Shown here: positions 25,185 through 36,203 of the stretch, piece by piece
Numbering within the stretch: the first letter of the stretch is position 1
Layout: every line of letters begins with the position of its first letter
NCBI GenBank assembly: GCA_023957315.1
Contig: JAMLHE010000016.1
Coordinates: forward strand, 1-64,000
Length of the DNA: 64,000 nucleotides
Direction of reading: 5' to 3'
Source: Candidatus Kapaibacterium sp.
GTDB lineage: Bacteria > Bacteroidota > Ignavibacteria > Kapaibacteriales > UBA2268
Program-made: the position numbers and the translations under genes
The notes under the pieces: generated by a model
What the model saw: the letters and a program-made list of their open reading frames with translations, nothing else
The model's database searches: none
Told to the model about the DNA's origin: nothing

Positions 25185-26173
25185 AAATATTGATTACCGG
25201 CGGTGCCGGTTTCATTGGCAGTGAATTTGTCAGACAAGCAGTAAGTGCAGGGCATCAAGTTGCCGTAATTGACAAGCTGACCTATGCGGCAGATAAAAAG
25301 CGGCTTTCCGGAGTTTGGAATGATATCGAATTTTTCGAGGGCGACATTGCTTCGCATGATTTTGTAATGTCGGCATTTACATCTTTTCGTCCTGAAAGTA
25401 TTGTTCATTGGGCTGCTGAAAGCCATGTGGATAGAAGCATTTTAGAACCAACAATTTTTATGACCTCAAATATACTTGGAACTCATAATTTGTTGGAAGC
25501 GGCAAAATCATTTGAAATCGAAAAATTCATCAATATTTCTACAGACGAAGTTTATGGCGAACTTGGTGAGTCAGGCTCCTTTTATGAAGATACACCGCTT
25601 GCACCAAATTCGCCTTATTCAGTGAGCAAAACATCGGCTGATATGCTTGGACGCGCTTATTTGCGTACATATGGCACTCCCGTGATTACCGTGAGACCTT
25701 CGAACAACTACGGTCCATGGCAATATCCCGAAAAATTGGTGCCCGTTGTAATTTTAAAAGCGCTTGCCGATGAACGAATTCCCGTTTACGGAGCAGGCGA
25801 AAATATTCGCGAGTGGCTTTACGTTGCTGATTGTGCTTCGGCTGTCTTGGAAATTCTGAATCATGGTAGAGTTGGGGAGATATACAATATCGGAAGTGGC
25901 AACGAAAAGCGTAACATTGATGTCGTCAAGGCAATTCTTGATTTGCTCGGCAAATCTCACGATTTGATAGAGTTTGTGAAGGACAGACCAGGACACGATT
26001 TCCGATATTCCTTGAATTATGACAAGATTGCTAATGAGCTTTCATGGTCTCCCAAAGTCAATTTTGATATTGGAATTGCGAATACAGTGAATTGGTATCT
26101 TCAAAATATTGATTGGGCTAACGGAAAACTTCACGATTTGAGACAATATTGGGCGAAGGTTTACCAAAAATGA
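25181..26173 (+). CDS. rfbB: dTDP-glucose 4,6-dehydratase
   Basis: 330 residues, short-chain dehydrogenase type. The NAD-binding GGAGFIGSEF is at the N-terminus, WAAESHVDRSI and INISTDEVYGEL are typical, and the catalytic YSVSK follows at about residue 150. NNYGPWQYPEKLVP and DRPGHDFRY are family signatures. It makes the 4-keto-6-deoxy intermediate. Its stop overlaps the start of the following rfbD-like gene (ATGA). Confidence 0.95.
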   Translation: MKILITGGAGFIGSEFVRQAVSAGHQVAVIDKLTYAADKKRLSGVWNDIEFFEGDIASHDFVMSAFTSFRPESIVHWAAESHVDRSILEPTIFMTSNILGTHNLLEAAKSFEIEKFINISTDEVYGELGESGSFYEDTPLAPNSPYSVSKTSADMLGRAYLRTYGTPVITVRPSNNYGPWQYPEKLVPVVILKALADERIPVYGAGENIREWLYVADCASAVLEILNHGRVGEIYNIGSGNEKRNIDVVKAILDLLGKSHDLIEFVKDRPGHDFRYSLNYDKIANELSWSPKVNFDIGIANTVNWYLQNIDWANGKLHDLRQYWAKVYQK

Positions 26174-27039
26174 AAGTGTTCGTATTTGGTGCTGCAGGAC
26201 AACTCGGTAAAGAATTTGTCAAGATATTCTCAGCTAAAGATAATGTGCAATTATTCACATTTGATATTGTTGATGTTGATATTTCCGATTTTGAAGCTAT
26301 ATCAAAACTATTCCATAAGCTTGAGCCCGAACTCGTTATCAATTGCGCTGCATATAATGATACTGTAAAAGCAGAACATCATTTTTCACCTAATTATCCT
26401 GTCAACTCGTTCGCACCTTATAATTTGGCTTTGCTATGTAATAAATTCGGTGCTAAATTTGTTCATTTTAGCTCGGATTATGTTTTTGATGGTTCAAAAT
26501 CATTGCCTTATACGGAAGATGATAAATGCAACCCTGTAAACGAATACGGAAAAGCAAAGTCAATCGGCGAACAAATAGTTTTAGACAAATTCCCGAATTC
26601 ATTAGTTTTCCGACTTAGTTGGGTGTATGGTTTGGGACAGCAAAATTTTATCTATAAATTATTTGAATGGTCTCGCAAGCAACAAGTGCTGAAAATTGTT
26701 GATGATGAGATTTCGGTTCCATCGTCTGTAAAATTTATTGCAGAGCGTGTTTTGGAAGCATTAGACAAAGATTTAAAGGGCTTATATCATTTAATACCTA
26801 AAGGGTATTGCTCGCGTTACGAGTGGGCTTTAACGATTAAAAAGCATTTGAATTTGGATATTGAAATCCATCCTGCTAAAATTATTGATTTTGAGCAGAA
26901 AATCGAAAGACCACATTTTTCGGCAATGTCATCGGAAAAATTATCGGAAGATTTAGGAATACAGTTCAAAGGTTGGGACGAGGACCTTGATGATTATTTG
27001 CTTCAAGAGCGAGAATATTTCAAATTGCCACCGACGTAA
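26170..27039 (+). CDS. rfbD: dTDP-4-dehydrorhamnose reductase
   Basis: 289 residues from 26170, chosen over an upstream ATG at 26149 because MKVFVFGAAGQLGKEF starts exactly like the family and overlaps the rfbB stop by 4 bp. The NADPH loop GAAGQLG, HFSSDYVFDG and YGKAKSIGE (YxxxK) are present. NCAAYNDTVKAE replaces the more usual NAAAYTAVDKAE, so it is somewhat diverged. It completes dTDP-L-rhamnose synthesis. The last 37 bp overlap the end of the convergent amidohydrolase gene. Confidence 0.85.
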   Translation: MKVFVFGAAGQLGKEFVKIFSAKDNVQLFTFDIVDVDISDFEAISKLFHKLEPELVINCAAYNDTVKAEHHFSPNYPVNSFAPYNLALLCNKFGAKFVHFSSDYVFDGSKSLPYTEDDKCNPVNEYGKAKSIGEQIVLDKFPNSLVFRLSWVYGLGQQNFIYKLFEWSRKQQVLKIVDDEISVPSSVKFIAERVLEALDKDLKGLYHLIPKGYCSRYEWALTIKKHLNLDIEIHPAKIIDFEQKIERPHFSAMSSEKLSEDLGIQFKGWDEDLDDYLLQEREYFKLPPT

Positions 27040-28517
27040 ACCGCCTCGACCGATGTTTCGTGTATTTGTGATTTCGAACTTATATTGCTGTTTGTAATTA
27101 CAAAATCAGCCTTATATCCAACTCTTAATAAACCTGTAGATGAATTTACAACTTTTGCAGGTGTCAAAGTATATGATTTTATGGCGTCAAATAGATTCAA
27201 TCTTTCAGCCGGATTCTGAATTTCACCACCATTTAGATTTTGTCTTGTGAGAAATGCTGAGAGCCCCAAAAATGGATTGTGGGATTCAATCGGGAAATCT
27301 GAACCGGCAATTATTTCGACACCGTTTTTCAAGAATTTTTGCCACGGATACCCATGCTTATCGAAAATTTTTCGCCCGAGCCTTGCCAGTGCCATTTTCT
27401 CATCACCAATGTAGTGGATGGGTTGAACTGAAGCAATCACATTTAGTTCTCTAAATCTCTGAATGTCCTCATCAGCTACTATTTGAGCGTGCTCAATTCT
27501 CAATTTATTTCTGAAATTTCCGAATTTTTGACGCAAAATTTGATAAGCATCTAATACTTCACGATTTGCTCTATCGCCAATAGCATGAATTGCTATATCA
27601 AATCCTTTTTGGATGGCATTTTCAGCTTTTTCAGCCATTTGAATTTTATCCAAAATCAACAAGCCCCTGTTACCGTCATCATCAGCGTAATCCGACAACA
27701 ATGCTGCTCCTCTTGAGCCTAATGCACCATCAGAGAATAATTTCATTCCAACAATATTGAAATATTCAGAAATGCTCGGAGTGATTCCTGCATCAATATA
27801 TTCGTCGTTTTGAGCTGAAACATGCGAAAAAATCCTGATTTTCAGTTCATTATTCGAATTCATTTTGTGAAATATCTTAATTAATTTCGGCGATACATCC
27901 ATATCATGGACTGCGGTTATTCCTGATTGAATGCACAAATCTTGAGCAATTGAAATGAACTCTTGATATTGCTCATCGGAAAAATCGGGAATTAGCTTTT
28001 CTACCAACAACATCGCCGAATCAACCAACACACCGTTAGGAGTGCCGTCATCATATCTCAAAATCGCACCTCCGACAGGGTCTTTGGTCTCTTTGCTTAT
28101 ACCGGCAATTTCCAAAGCTTTAGAATTTACCCACGCAGCATGTCCGTCAACTCTGATGAAGTGGCAAGGCTTGTCGGGAAATGCTTTATCAAGATTTTCT
28201 AAAGTTGGTAAATTGCTATTTGACCAATTTTCCTGATTCCAACCTCTGCCGAAAATCCAGCTGCTTCGGAAAAATGGCTGCGCCTCTGCTTTTTCGATAC
28301 AATCTTTTTCGGATTTACAATCGTCAAATGTCAGAATTTGGCGCATCATGCCCAATCCCCACAAATGACAATGTGAATCTGTCAAACCGGGCGAAATATA
28401 AGCATTTCTGAAAACCGAACCGGCGTCGCCTGTGACAATGCAAACGCCTTCGTCAAAGGGTGTGATTGACTTAATCAATCCTTCTTCTAATTCAATTTTT
28501 ATATTAGTCAGTGTCAT
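27003..28517 (-). CDS. YtcJ-like amidohydrolase (Amidohydro_3 family)
   Basis: 504 residues. The metal-binding DSHCHLWG lies near residue 48, with later family motifs including GITAVHDMDVS, DGALGSRGAALL, HAIGDRANREVLDAY, LRIEHAQIV and IIAGSDFPIES. The family contains deacylases and amidases with poorly known substrates. There is no signal peptide. It is the last gene of a three-gene minus-strand run; its start overlaps the ferredoxin stop by 14 bp. The 3' end runs 37 bp into the convergent rfbD gene. Confidence 0.88.
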   Translation of the reverse strand: MTLTNIKIELEEGLIKSITPFDEGVCIVTGDAGSVFRNAYISPGLTDSHCHLWGLGMMRQILTFDDCKSEKDCIEKAEAQPFFRSSWIFGRGWNQENWSNSNLPTLENLDKAFPDKPCHFIRVDGHAAWVNSKALEIAGISKETKDPVGGAILRYDDGTPNGVLVDSAMLLVEKLIPDFSDEQYQEFISIAQDLCIQSGITAVHDMDVSPKLIKIFHKMNSNNELKIRIFSHVSAQNDEYIDAGITPSISEYFNIVGMKLFSDGALGSRGAALLSDYADDDGNRGLLILDKIQMAEKAENAIQKGFDIAIHAIGDRANREVLDAYQILRQKFGNFRNKLRIEHAQIVADEDIQRFRELNVIASVQPIHYIGDEKMALARLGRKIFDKHGYPWQKFLKNGVEIIAGSDFPIESHNPFLGLSAFLTRQNLNGGEIQNPAERLNLFDAIKSYTLTPAKVVNSSTGLLRVGYKADFVITNSNISSKSQIHETSVEAVYVGGNLKYSRS

Positions 28518-28707
28518 TTTCTATCCTTATTATTACATCTACCGGACAAACGGCATGGCATTGAGGTTCGTCAAAATAGCCGATACATTCAACGCATTTA
28601 CCTGCGTCAATTTCATAAATGTCTTCACCCAAAAAAATCGCTTCGGTCGGGCAAATTGGCTCGCATTTGCCACAAATTATACAATCATCTAAAATTTTAA
28701 GCGCCAT
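28504..28707 (-). CDS. 2[4Fe-4S] ferredoxin (Alvin type)
   Basis: 67 residues. Cluster one is CIICGKCEPICP; cluster two has C-x2-C-x8-C-x3-C (CVECIGYFDEPQCHAVC), the eight-residue insertion typical of the Allochromatium/YfhL type with low-potential clusters. It carries electrons in the cytoplasm; the partner is unknown. It overlaps both neighbours, 11 bp with the glycosyltransferase and 14 bp with the amidohydrolase, so the three are probably co-transcribed. Confidence 0.92.
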   Translation of the reverse strand: MALKILDDCIICGKCEPICPTEAIFLGEDIYEIDAGKCVECIGYFDEPQCHAVCPVDVIIRIENDTD

Positions 28708-29665
28708 ATTTTTGCTTCATCTTTGTTTTCAGGTCTTCGTAATTTTCCATCCAATTTACTATGAATTCCTTCGCTTTATCACGTGTAAGTACTCTGGTCT
28801 TTTTACTTTGGAACAAGAATGCGAAGGTTAATGAATGAACATAAAGCATGAAAAATTTCAAAATTTGAGAGACTTTATAAAATGATGCTTCAAGCAAACT
28901 CAAGTGCTTTTTCAAAAATAATCTTTTTGTATAGACGAGTAAGGGAATATAACTGACACTGTTAGTTTCTCGTGTCTTACCCACCAAGTGTTTTACTTTT
29001 ACGTTTCTAATTATATAATTCAAATGACCTGCTTGAGATGCTCTCTTGCAAAAGTCTGTTTCTTCGGTATAAAAGAAATAATCTTCGCAAAAACCATCCA
29101 ATTCTTGAAACAATTTTTTTGAAAATAGCATTACAGCCCCAACTGTAAAATCAACAACTAATGGAGCTAATTCATCGTGATTTCTCTCAAATTCATTTTC
29201 GTAGCCTTTGTGAATAATTTTGATAAGATTAGTCAATTCCCAAAACCCGAATTTGTAGCTCGGGAAAAATGAAAATGCTTCTTGATAAGTTCCATCTTCA
29301 TTGATGAATTGAGGTGCTATAACTCCCGGATTCTCCAAGTACTGATAACTCGAAATTAGTTTTGGAATGGATTGGTTGGGGTAAATAACATCGCTGTTGC
29401 TGATAATATAATAATCGGCTTTGGATGCTGAAACGCCTATGTTGATAGCCTTTGCATACCCATAATTTCTATCATTACGGACAATTCTTACTTGCGGATA
29501 ATTTTTTGAAAGATAATCAACGCTATCATCGGTTGATGCGTTATCAACAACGATAATATTACTTTCGCTGATTCCATTGGAACAAATCGAATCAATACAG
29601 TCACAAGTTAGTTGGCGAGTGTTATAATTGATAATTATGACATCCAAATGTATTTGGTTTGACAA
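28697..29665 (-). CDS. GT2 family glycosyltransferase (rhamnosyltransferase-like)
   Basis: 322 residues. The GT-A start VIIINYNTRQLTCDCIDSI, the nucleotide-binding IIVVDNASTDDSV and the metal-binding region ISNSDVIYP are visible, with FYTEETDFCKRA as the acceptor-side motif. This arrangement is that of WbbL-like rhamnosyl- and related transferases. A hydrophobic stretch near residue 270 (FFMLYVHSLTFAFLF) may touch the membrane. The nearby dTDP-rhamnose genes make a rhamnose donor plausible but not certain. Confidence 0.85.
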   Translation of the reverse strand: MSNQIHLDVIIINYNTRQLTCDCIDSICSNGISESNIIVVDNASTDDSVDYLSKNYPQVRIVRNDRNYGYAKAINIGVSASKADYYIISNSDVIYPNQSIPKLISSYQYLENPGVIAPQFINEDGTYQEAFSFFPSYKFGFWELTNLIKIIHKGYENEFERNHDELAPLVVDFTVGAVMLFSKKLFQELDGFCEDYFFYTEETDFCKRASQAGHLNYIIRNVKVKHLVGKTRETNSVSYIPLLVYTKRLFLKKHLSLLEASFYKVSQILKFFMLYVHSLTFAFLFQSKKTRVLTRDKAKEFIVNWMENYEDLKTKMKQKYGA

Positions 29666-29728
29666 AGTTTCCTTACATTACAAGTTTTTTAAAAGACAAA
29701 TATAAATATATTGTTTTACTTTAGCTAA

Positions 29729-31228
29729 ATGAAAAAACTAATCGAATCAATTTTATCAAGGGTCGAAAAGTCTGTAGATAGACTTCCTGACCCATTCTTC
29801 CTCTTTTTAGGTCTGGCTTCTCTGGTTGTGTTTGTTTCATATATTGCTTCTTTAGTTCAATTTAGTGCTACAAATCCCGCAACCGGTGAACCAATTATCG
29901 CCGTCAATCTGCTCTCCAAAGCAGGAATTCAACGAATGTTGACCAATGCTACTGCGAATTTCATGAATTTTCCGCCTTTGGGGATAGTGTTAATCACAAT
30001 CATTGGTATCGGAATAGCTGAAAAGTCCGGCTTTTTTAAGACTTCATTGCTCACATTGACAGCTTCAGTCCCCAAAAAGTTGATTGCTCCCGTTCTAATA
30101 TTAATTTCGGTAAACGGAAGTCTGATGGCTGATTCGGGAGTTGTATTGTTGCCGCCGCTTGGAGCTATGCTGTTTGCATCATATGGCAGACACCCAATTG
30201 CAGGATTATTGGCAGCTTTTGCGGCTGTTTGCGGCGGATTTAGTGCCTCATTCTTTATTACTGCACTCGACCCTTTGTTGTCATCTTTCACAGATGTAGC
30301 TGCAAAAACCATAGACCCAAGCTACGATGTATTCCCGACTGCAAATTATTATTTTATGTTAGCCTCGGTGTTAGTTGTTACCGGAGTTTGTTGGTTTGTG
30401 ACAGATAAAATCGTTGAACCGGCTCTCAAAAATACTGAAACGAAATCGCTTGATAGCGATTCTGAAATCCCAAATCCAAACGCTCGGAAAGCATTCTTTT
30501 ACGGAATCGGCAGTGTAATAGTAATGTCATTATTGATTCTATGGGCTGTTATACCCACTGATGGTATATTGAGAGACGAAGCAGGGACAATGAAACCTCT
30601 GTTTCGTAGTATAGTAACTATTTTGATGATTATGTTTGCAGTATCCGGAATCGTTTATGGATATGTTGCCAAGACAATCAAAAATTCAAAAGATATAGTC
30701 CGAATGAGCAATGATATGATGGGTACAATGGGTTCCTACATTGTTTTAGTCTTTGCAATAGGTCAGTTCATAGCATATTTTAACGATTCAAATTTGGGAT
30801 TGATTATCGCAGTCAAAGGTGCCGAATTCCTGCAAGAGCTTGATTTGGGACGAGAAATGATACTTTTGTCATTCCTGTTTTTTTCGATGATAGTGAATAT
30901 TTTCATTTCAAGTGCGTCTGCAAAGTGGGCTTTGTTGGCGTCAGTCTTTGTTCCGATGTTTATGTTGTTGGGTATTAGTCCCGAATCAACACAAATGATG
31001 TATCGAATTGGCGATTCGGTAACAAATTTTATAACGCCACTTTTTCCATATTTCCCGATTTTGATAGTATTTGCAAAACAATTTGCACCTGAAATCACTT
31101 TTGGCAAATTAATATCGCTGCTATTGCCATATTCTTTTGCATTAGCATTGATATGGGGTATAATGGCGGCTATATGGGTGTTTGCGGGGATTCCTTTGGG
31201 ACCCGGTGCACCTGTTTTTTTAGATTGA
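29729..31228 (+). CDS. AbgT-family transporter
   Basis: 499 residues with about 11-13 hydrophobic spans. The N-terminus (ESILSRVEKSVDRLPDPFFLFLGLA) and FMNFPPLGIVLITIIGIGIAEKSG are AbgT signatures, as are NGSLMADSGVVLLPPLGAMLF and SSASAKWALLASVFVPMFMLLG. Characterised members import p-aminobenzoyl-glutamate or export sulfonamides, using the proton gradient. The substrate here is unknown. It appears to be monocistronic. Confidence 0.9.
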   Translation: MKKLIESILSRVEKSVDRLPDPFFLFLGLASLVVFVSYIASLVQFSATNPATGEPIIAVNLLSKAGIQRMLTNATANFMNFPPLGIVLITIIGIGIAEKSGFFKTSLLTLTASVPKKLIAPVLILISVNGSLMADSGVVLLPPLGAMLFASYGRHPIAGLLAAFAAVCGGFSASFFITALDPLLSSFTDVAAKTIDPSYDVFPTANYYFMLASVLVVTGVCWFVTDKIVEPALKNTETKSLDSDSEIPNPNARKAFFYGIGSVIVMSLLILWAVIPTDGILRDEAGTMKPLFRSIVTILMIMFAVSGIVYGYVAKTIKNSKDIVRMSNDMMGTMGSYIVLVFAIGQFIAYFNDSNLGLIIAVKGAEFLQELDLGREMILLSFLFFSMIVNIFISSASAKWALLASVFVPMFMLLGISPESTQMMYRIGDSVTNFITPLFPYFPILIVFAKQFAPEITFGKLISLLLPYSFALALIWGIMAAIWVFAGIPLGPGAPVFLD

Positions 31229-31272
31229 TGCAGAAAAATATTAAGTTTAAGTGAACATGTTTATAAATTTCA

Positions 31273-31304
31273 TTTGAATAATCTATTAATTAAGCATAAA
31301 TTTG
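31273..31304 (+). promoter_or_regulatory. Bacteroidota-type promoter for the secDF operon
   Basis: TTTG (31273-31276) and TAAATTTG (31297-31304) are separated by 20 bp, matching the -33 TTTG and -7 TAnnTTTG consensus. The secD start lies 64 bp further on. Confidence 0.7.
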
Positions 31305-31368
31305 TACTTCGTATGGAATGCAATTAAAAAAAACAAAACTTATTAGAGATATAAACGGAGGCATTTAA

Positions 31369-33492
31369 TTGAAAAATAATTGGGGGAAACTTTTCCTTAT
31401 TTTGATTCCGATAATAGCGGCTATAGCCGTTATGATACCCACTTATAGGGCATACCAATTGGAAGGTAAGTTGAAAGATTACCGCGTAAAAGCTGACGCT
31501 GCGGGTAATTCTGCTGATTCTTTGGCTATTATGGAAGAATTTAGAAACATGTATGGCACAGACTTGGACGAAGCCAAGAAAAACCAACTCAAGCTTGGTC
31601 TTGATTTACGTGGTGGCATGTATGTGACTCTCGAGGTTGATATTGTTAAACTGCTCGAAGAATCGGCTCAACGCGAAGCTATAGACGAAGTATTTCTTAC
31701 CGTTCTTGAAAAAACTCGTGAAGAGACATCAGATTCGGATAGCGATGCTTTAGATATTTTCTTGAAGCATTTCAACGAAATAGCCCGTCCTAAGGGCAAA
31801 TCATTGATTTCATATTATGATATTGGTGATTTTCGTGAAGCTACCGAAGAAAACATTATCGAGCGTTTGAGACAAAATGCCGATGATGCAATACATCAAG
31901 CCGCAGAAGTTATTAGACAACGTATTGACCAATACGGCGTTGCCGAACCAAATATCCAACAACAAGGAAATAATAGAATTATCCTTGAGCTACCCGGTGT
32001 GGAAAATGAAGAACAAATGCGTAGTTTGCTCGAAACAACTGCTCGTCTTGAATTCCATTTAGTTCGGAATAGTGTTGATATTGTTCGTGCATTTGCTCGG
32101 ATTGATAATCTATTAGCAGAGCAAGCTCGCCGCAGAGCAGGCATTGTCGAAGAGCAACCCGTTGCTCAAGACACCGCTACTCAAATAGCTGAAATACCGG
32201 CACCTGCTACCCAAATTGATACGATGCAGACTGCACTATTAGATGCAGATACCAGCCTTACCGATACAAGCGGTGCTGATACTTCAAAAGCTGCTGACCC
32301 ATATGAAGGTATGTCCGAAGACGAAATTATGAAAAAGCATACTTCCGAGCATCCATTTACTTCCTTGTTTGCTACATACTTTATGCAGCCGGGTGATGCA
32401 GGGCAAATGGTGCCTTTCTATTATACAACCGATGAAATCCCTGATGGCGAATATTCCTTCCGCATAATTAAGGATTCGATTGCAAGATTTAATGAAATCT
32501 TGAATCGTCCGGAAATCAAACCTCTCATTCCAGTAGATTTTAAAATTACAATTGAAGCAAAACCTGATTCGAGATTATTCAAACAATCCGGTATTGAAGT
32601 TTTTGAAATTTTCTCGCTCAATCGCGAACCGGAACTAACCGGTGAAGTAATCACAAATGCACAGCAATCATTTGACCCAACCACAAACGCACCCATCGTA
32701 AATATGACTATGAACGATGACGGAGCTGAAAGATGGGCAAGGATTACAGGAGCCAATGTTGACAAAAGAGTCGCTATCGTACTTGATGAAAGAGTTTACT
32801 CCGCTCCTGTTGTTCGCGACAGAATATTAGGTGGACGTTCGCAAATTTCCGGTATGGCAAATTCTGATGAAGCCAGATTATTGGAAGTTGTATTGAAAGC
32901 CGGCGCTTTGAAAGCTCCTGTTCAAATCATCGAAGAACGTGTGGTTGGACCTTCGCTTGGTCAAGATTCGATAAACTCAGGCGTTACTGCATCTCTTTTT
33001 GCGATGCTACTCGTAATTGTTTATATGGTGTTTTACTACAATAAAGGTGGTCTCGTAGCCGACTTTGCAGTATTGTTAAATGTATTCCTTGTTATTGCGG
33101 TTTTGACTGCTCTCAAAGGTACTTTGACTTTACCCGGTATTGGAGGTATTATCTTGACGATAGGTATGGCAGTGGATGCGAATGTACTTATATTTGAACG
33201 TATTCGCGAAGAAATAGCCAAAGGTCGTTCATTAAGGTCTGCTATTGACGAAGGTTTCAGTAAGGCGCTTAGTGCCATCATTGACGGTAACATCACAACC
33301 GGTATTACGGCATTCATCTTATTGACACTCGCAAGCGGTCCTATCCAAGGTTTTGCAACAACACTATTGATTGGTATAATTAGTACTTTGTTTACAGGTA
33401 TTTTGATTACCAGAGCACTAATCGAACTTTTACTTATCAAGGGTGGCAACGAGTTTAACTTTGGTCAACCAAAACAAATTCAATCAGTATAA
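31369..33492 (+). CDS. secD: Protein translocase subunit SecD
   Basis: 707 residues, initiated by a TTG at 31369 preceded by a good CGGAGG ribosome-binding site; no upstream ATG is in frame. There is one N-terminal span, then LGLDLRGGMYVTLEVD, a long periplasmic part, and five C-terminal spans with TIGMAVDANVLIFERIREE. A low-complexity Thr/Ala/Asp-rich insert (about residues 263-310) sits within the periplasmic part, followed by DPYEGMSEDEIMKKH. SecDF uses the proton gradient to help Sec export. It is followed 30 bp later by secF. Confidence 0.95.
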   Translation: MKNNWGKLFLILIPIIAAIAVMIPTYRAYQLEGKLKDYRVKADAAGNSADSLAIMEEFRNMYGTDLDEAKKNQLKLGLDLRGGMYVTLEVDIVKLLEESAQREAIDEVFLTVLEKTREETSDSDSDALDIFLKHFNEIARPKGKSLISYYDIGDFREATEENIIERLRQNADDAIHQAAEVIRQRIDQYGVAEPNIQQQGNNRIILELPGVENEEQMRSLLETTARLEFHLVRNSVDIVRAFARIDNLLAEQARRRAGIVEEQPVAQDTATQIAEIPAPATQIDTMQTALLDADTSLTDTSGADTSKAADPYEGMSEDEIMKKHTSEHPFTSLFATYFMQPGDAGQMVPFYYTTDEIPDGEYSFRIIKDSIARFNEILNRPEIKPLIPVDFKITIEAKPDSRLFKQSGIEVFEIFSLNREPELTGEVITNAQQSFDPTTNAPIVNMTMNDDGAERWARITGANVDKRVAIVLDERVYSAPVVRDRILGGRSQISGMANSDEARLLEVVLKAGALKAPVQIIEERVVGPSLGQDSINSGVTASLFAMLLVIVYMVFYYNKGGLVADFAVLLNVFLVIAVLTALKGTLTLPGIGGIILTIGMAVDANVLIFERIREEIAKGRSLRSAIDEGFSKALSAIIDGNITTGITAFILLTLASGPIQGFATTLLIGIISTLFTGILITRALIELLLIKGGNEFNFGQPKQIQSV

Positions 33493-33522
33493 TTTAGAAT
33501 AATAAAAATAGAGGTTAAATAA

Positions 33523-34467
33523 ATGCAATATTTTAAAAAAACGAATATCAATTTTACCGGTTATAGAAAACAATTTGCAATGTTCTCAATTATACTTACA
33601 GTTGTTGGCTTGTTGGCTGTTTTCATTCTCAAACCGGAATTAGGTATTGACTTCAAAGGCGGCGCCGAAATTGGTCTTGCCTTCGAAAAAGATGTGGATA
33701 TGGGAAAAGTTAGAAGCATCGTCAGTGACTTGAACTTAGGTGGAAACGAAATCAAATCTTTTGGCAAAGCCAACCAAATCCTTATCAGAGTTGCTGATGT
33801 CAACACAGGACCGGATAAAATCCAAGAAGCTCTGAATAAATCAATGTCCGAAAATCCATACACTGTGCTTAAAATTGACAAAATTGGAGCCAAAATAAGT
33901 AATGAGCTTTTTGTTGAAGCTATTTGGGCGGTTTTGCTTGCAATAGTTGCGATTTTGATTTACATCGCTTTCCGATTTGAATTCGATTTCGGTGTTGGAG
34001 CCGTTATCGCCCTTGTTCATGACGTTATCATAACATTTTCAATTATCGTCATAACTCACCATCTCGGTATTTTGAATTTGGAACTCGACCAAGCTTTGCT
34101 TGCAGGTCTGCTGACGGTAATTGGTTACTCCATTAACGATACTGTGATTATCTTCGACCGTATTCGCGAAAATATCGAGAAACATAAAGGTATGGAATTT
34201 GTGAAAATGGTGAATATGAGTATAAATGAAACACTCAGCCGTACTGTTAATACTACTGCTACTACAACATCGGTATTATTATTATTATTGTTCTTCGGCG
34301 GTCCGGTTCTTCAAGGATTTGCGTTTACAATGTTCATCGGTATCGTGTTTGGTACTTACTCTTCGATATACATAGCAAGTGGTTATGTAATTTGGAATCA
34401 CATACGTACTCACAAAAAAACAGATGAAACGCACGGCAAAAAAACTTATAGTACCGCAAAAGCATAA
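33523..34467 (+). CDS. secF: Protein translocase subunit SecF
   Basis: 314 residues with six spans. The family motifs IDFKGGAEIGLAFE, VIGYSINDTVIIFDRIREN and NTTATTTSVLLLLLFFGGPVLQGFAF are present. It partners with SecD from the adjacent gene in one operon. Length is typical. Confidence 0.95.
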   Translation: MQYFKKTNINFTGYRKQFAMFSIILTVVGLLAVFILKPELGIDFKGGAEIGLAFEKDVDMGKVRSIVSDLNLGGNEIKSFGKANQILIRVADVNTGPDKIQEALNKSMSENPYTVLKIDKIGAKISNELFVEAIWAVLLAIVAILIYIAFRFEFDFGVGAVIALVHDVIITFSIIVITHHLGILNLELDQALLAGLLTVIGYSINDTVIIFDRIRENIEKHKGMEFVKMVNMSINETLSRTVNTTATTTSVLLLLLFFGGPVLQGFAFTMFIGIVFGTYSSIYIASGYVIWNHIRTHKKTDETHGKKTYSTAKA

Positions 34468-34475
34468 TAGAGCCC

Positions 34476-34817
34476 ATGAATCAATTTAAAATCATAGACG
34501 AAATCAAAGGTATTGCTATCGTAGAACTCAATGAAAGTGTTCTCGGTGGCAATACCGCTATTGAATTTACCGCATTGCTCGATAGATTAGTTGCCGAAAA
34601 ATTCAAATCTCTTATTGTAGATTTTTCGGCTGTGCAAATTATGAATAGTACAGGGCTTGGCATGTTAGCCAATGCCCATGCTACTATGAACAAAAACAAT
34701 TTGAATTTGGTATTAATCAACATACCCGACAAAATCAAAAAATTGTTCGATATTACTCATTTGACTAATGTCTTCAGAATCCATCCTAATTTGGAATCGG
34801 CACTTGCTGAATTATAA
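34476..34817 (+). CDS. STAS-domain protein (anti-sigma-factor antagonist type)
   Basis: 113 residues forming a single STAS domain: IVELNESVLGGNTAIEF, LIVDFSAVQIMNSTGLGMLANAHA and LVLINIPDKIKKLF. The phosphorylatable Ser is in MNSTGLG, as in SpoIIAA/RsbV-like antagonists. No partner anti-sigma kinase or phosphatase is adjacent. It lies 8 bp after secF and 38 bp before purA, so it is probably in the same transcript. Confidence 0.88.
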   Translation: MNQFKIIDEIKGIAIVELNESVLGGNTAIEFTALLDRLVAEKFKSLIVDFSAVQIMNSTGLGMLANAHATMNKNNLNLVLINIPDKIKKLFDITHLTNVFRIHPNLESALAEL

Positions 34818-34846
34818 TATTTTAAGTATTTCCAATCAAAATTTAA

Positions 34847-36133
<1,287 letters not shown>

Positions 36134-36203
36134 TTCCAATAAAAAAACTTAATCAATGTCATAACATCTATATATTTTCAATAACAAATTTTATAGGTGT
36201 ATT

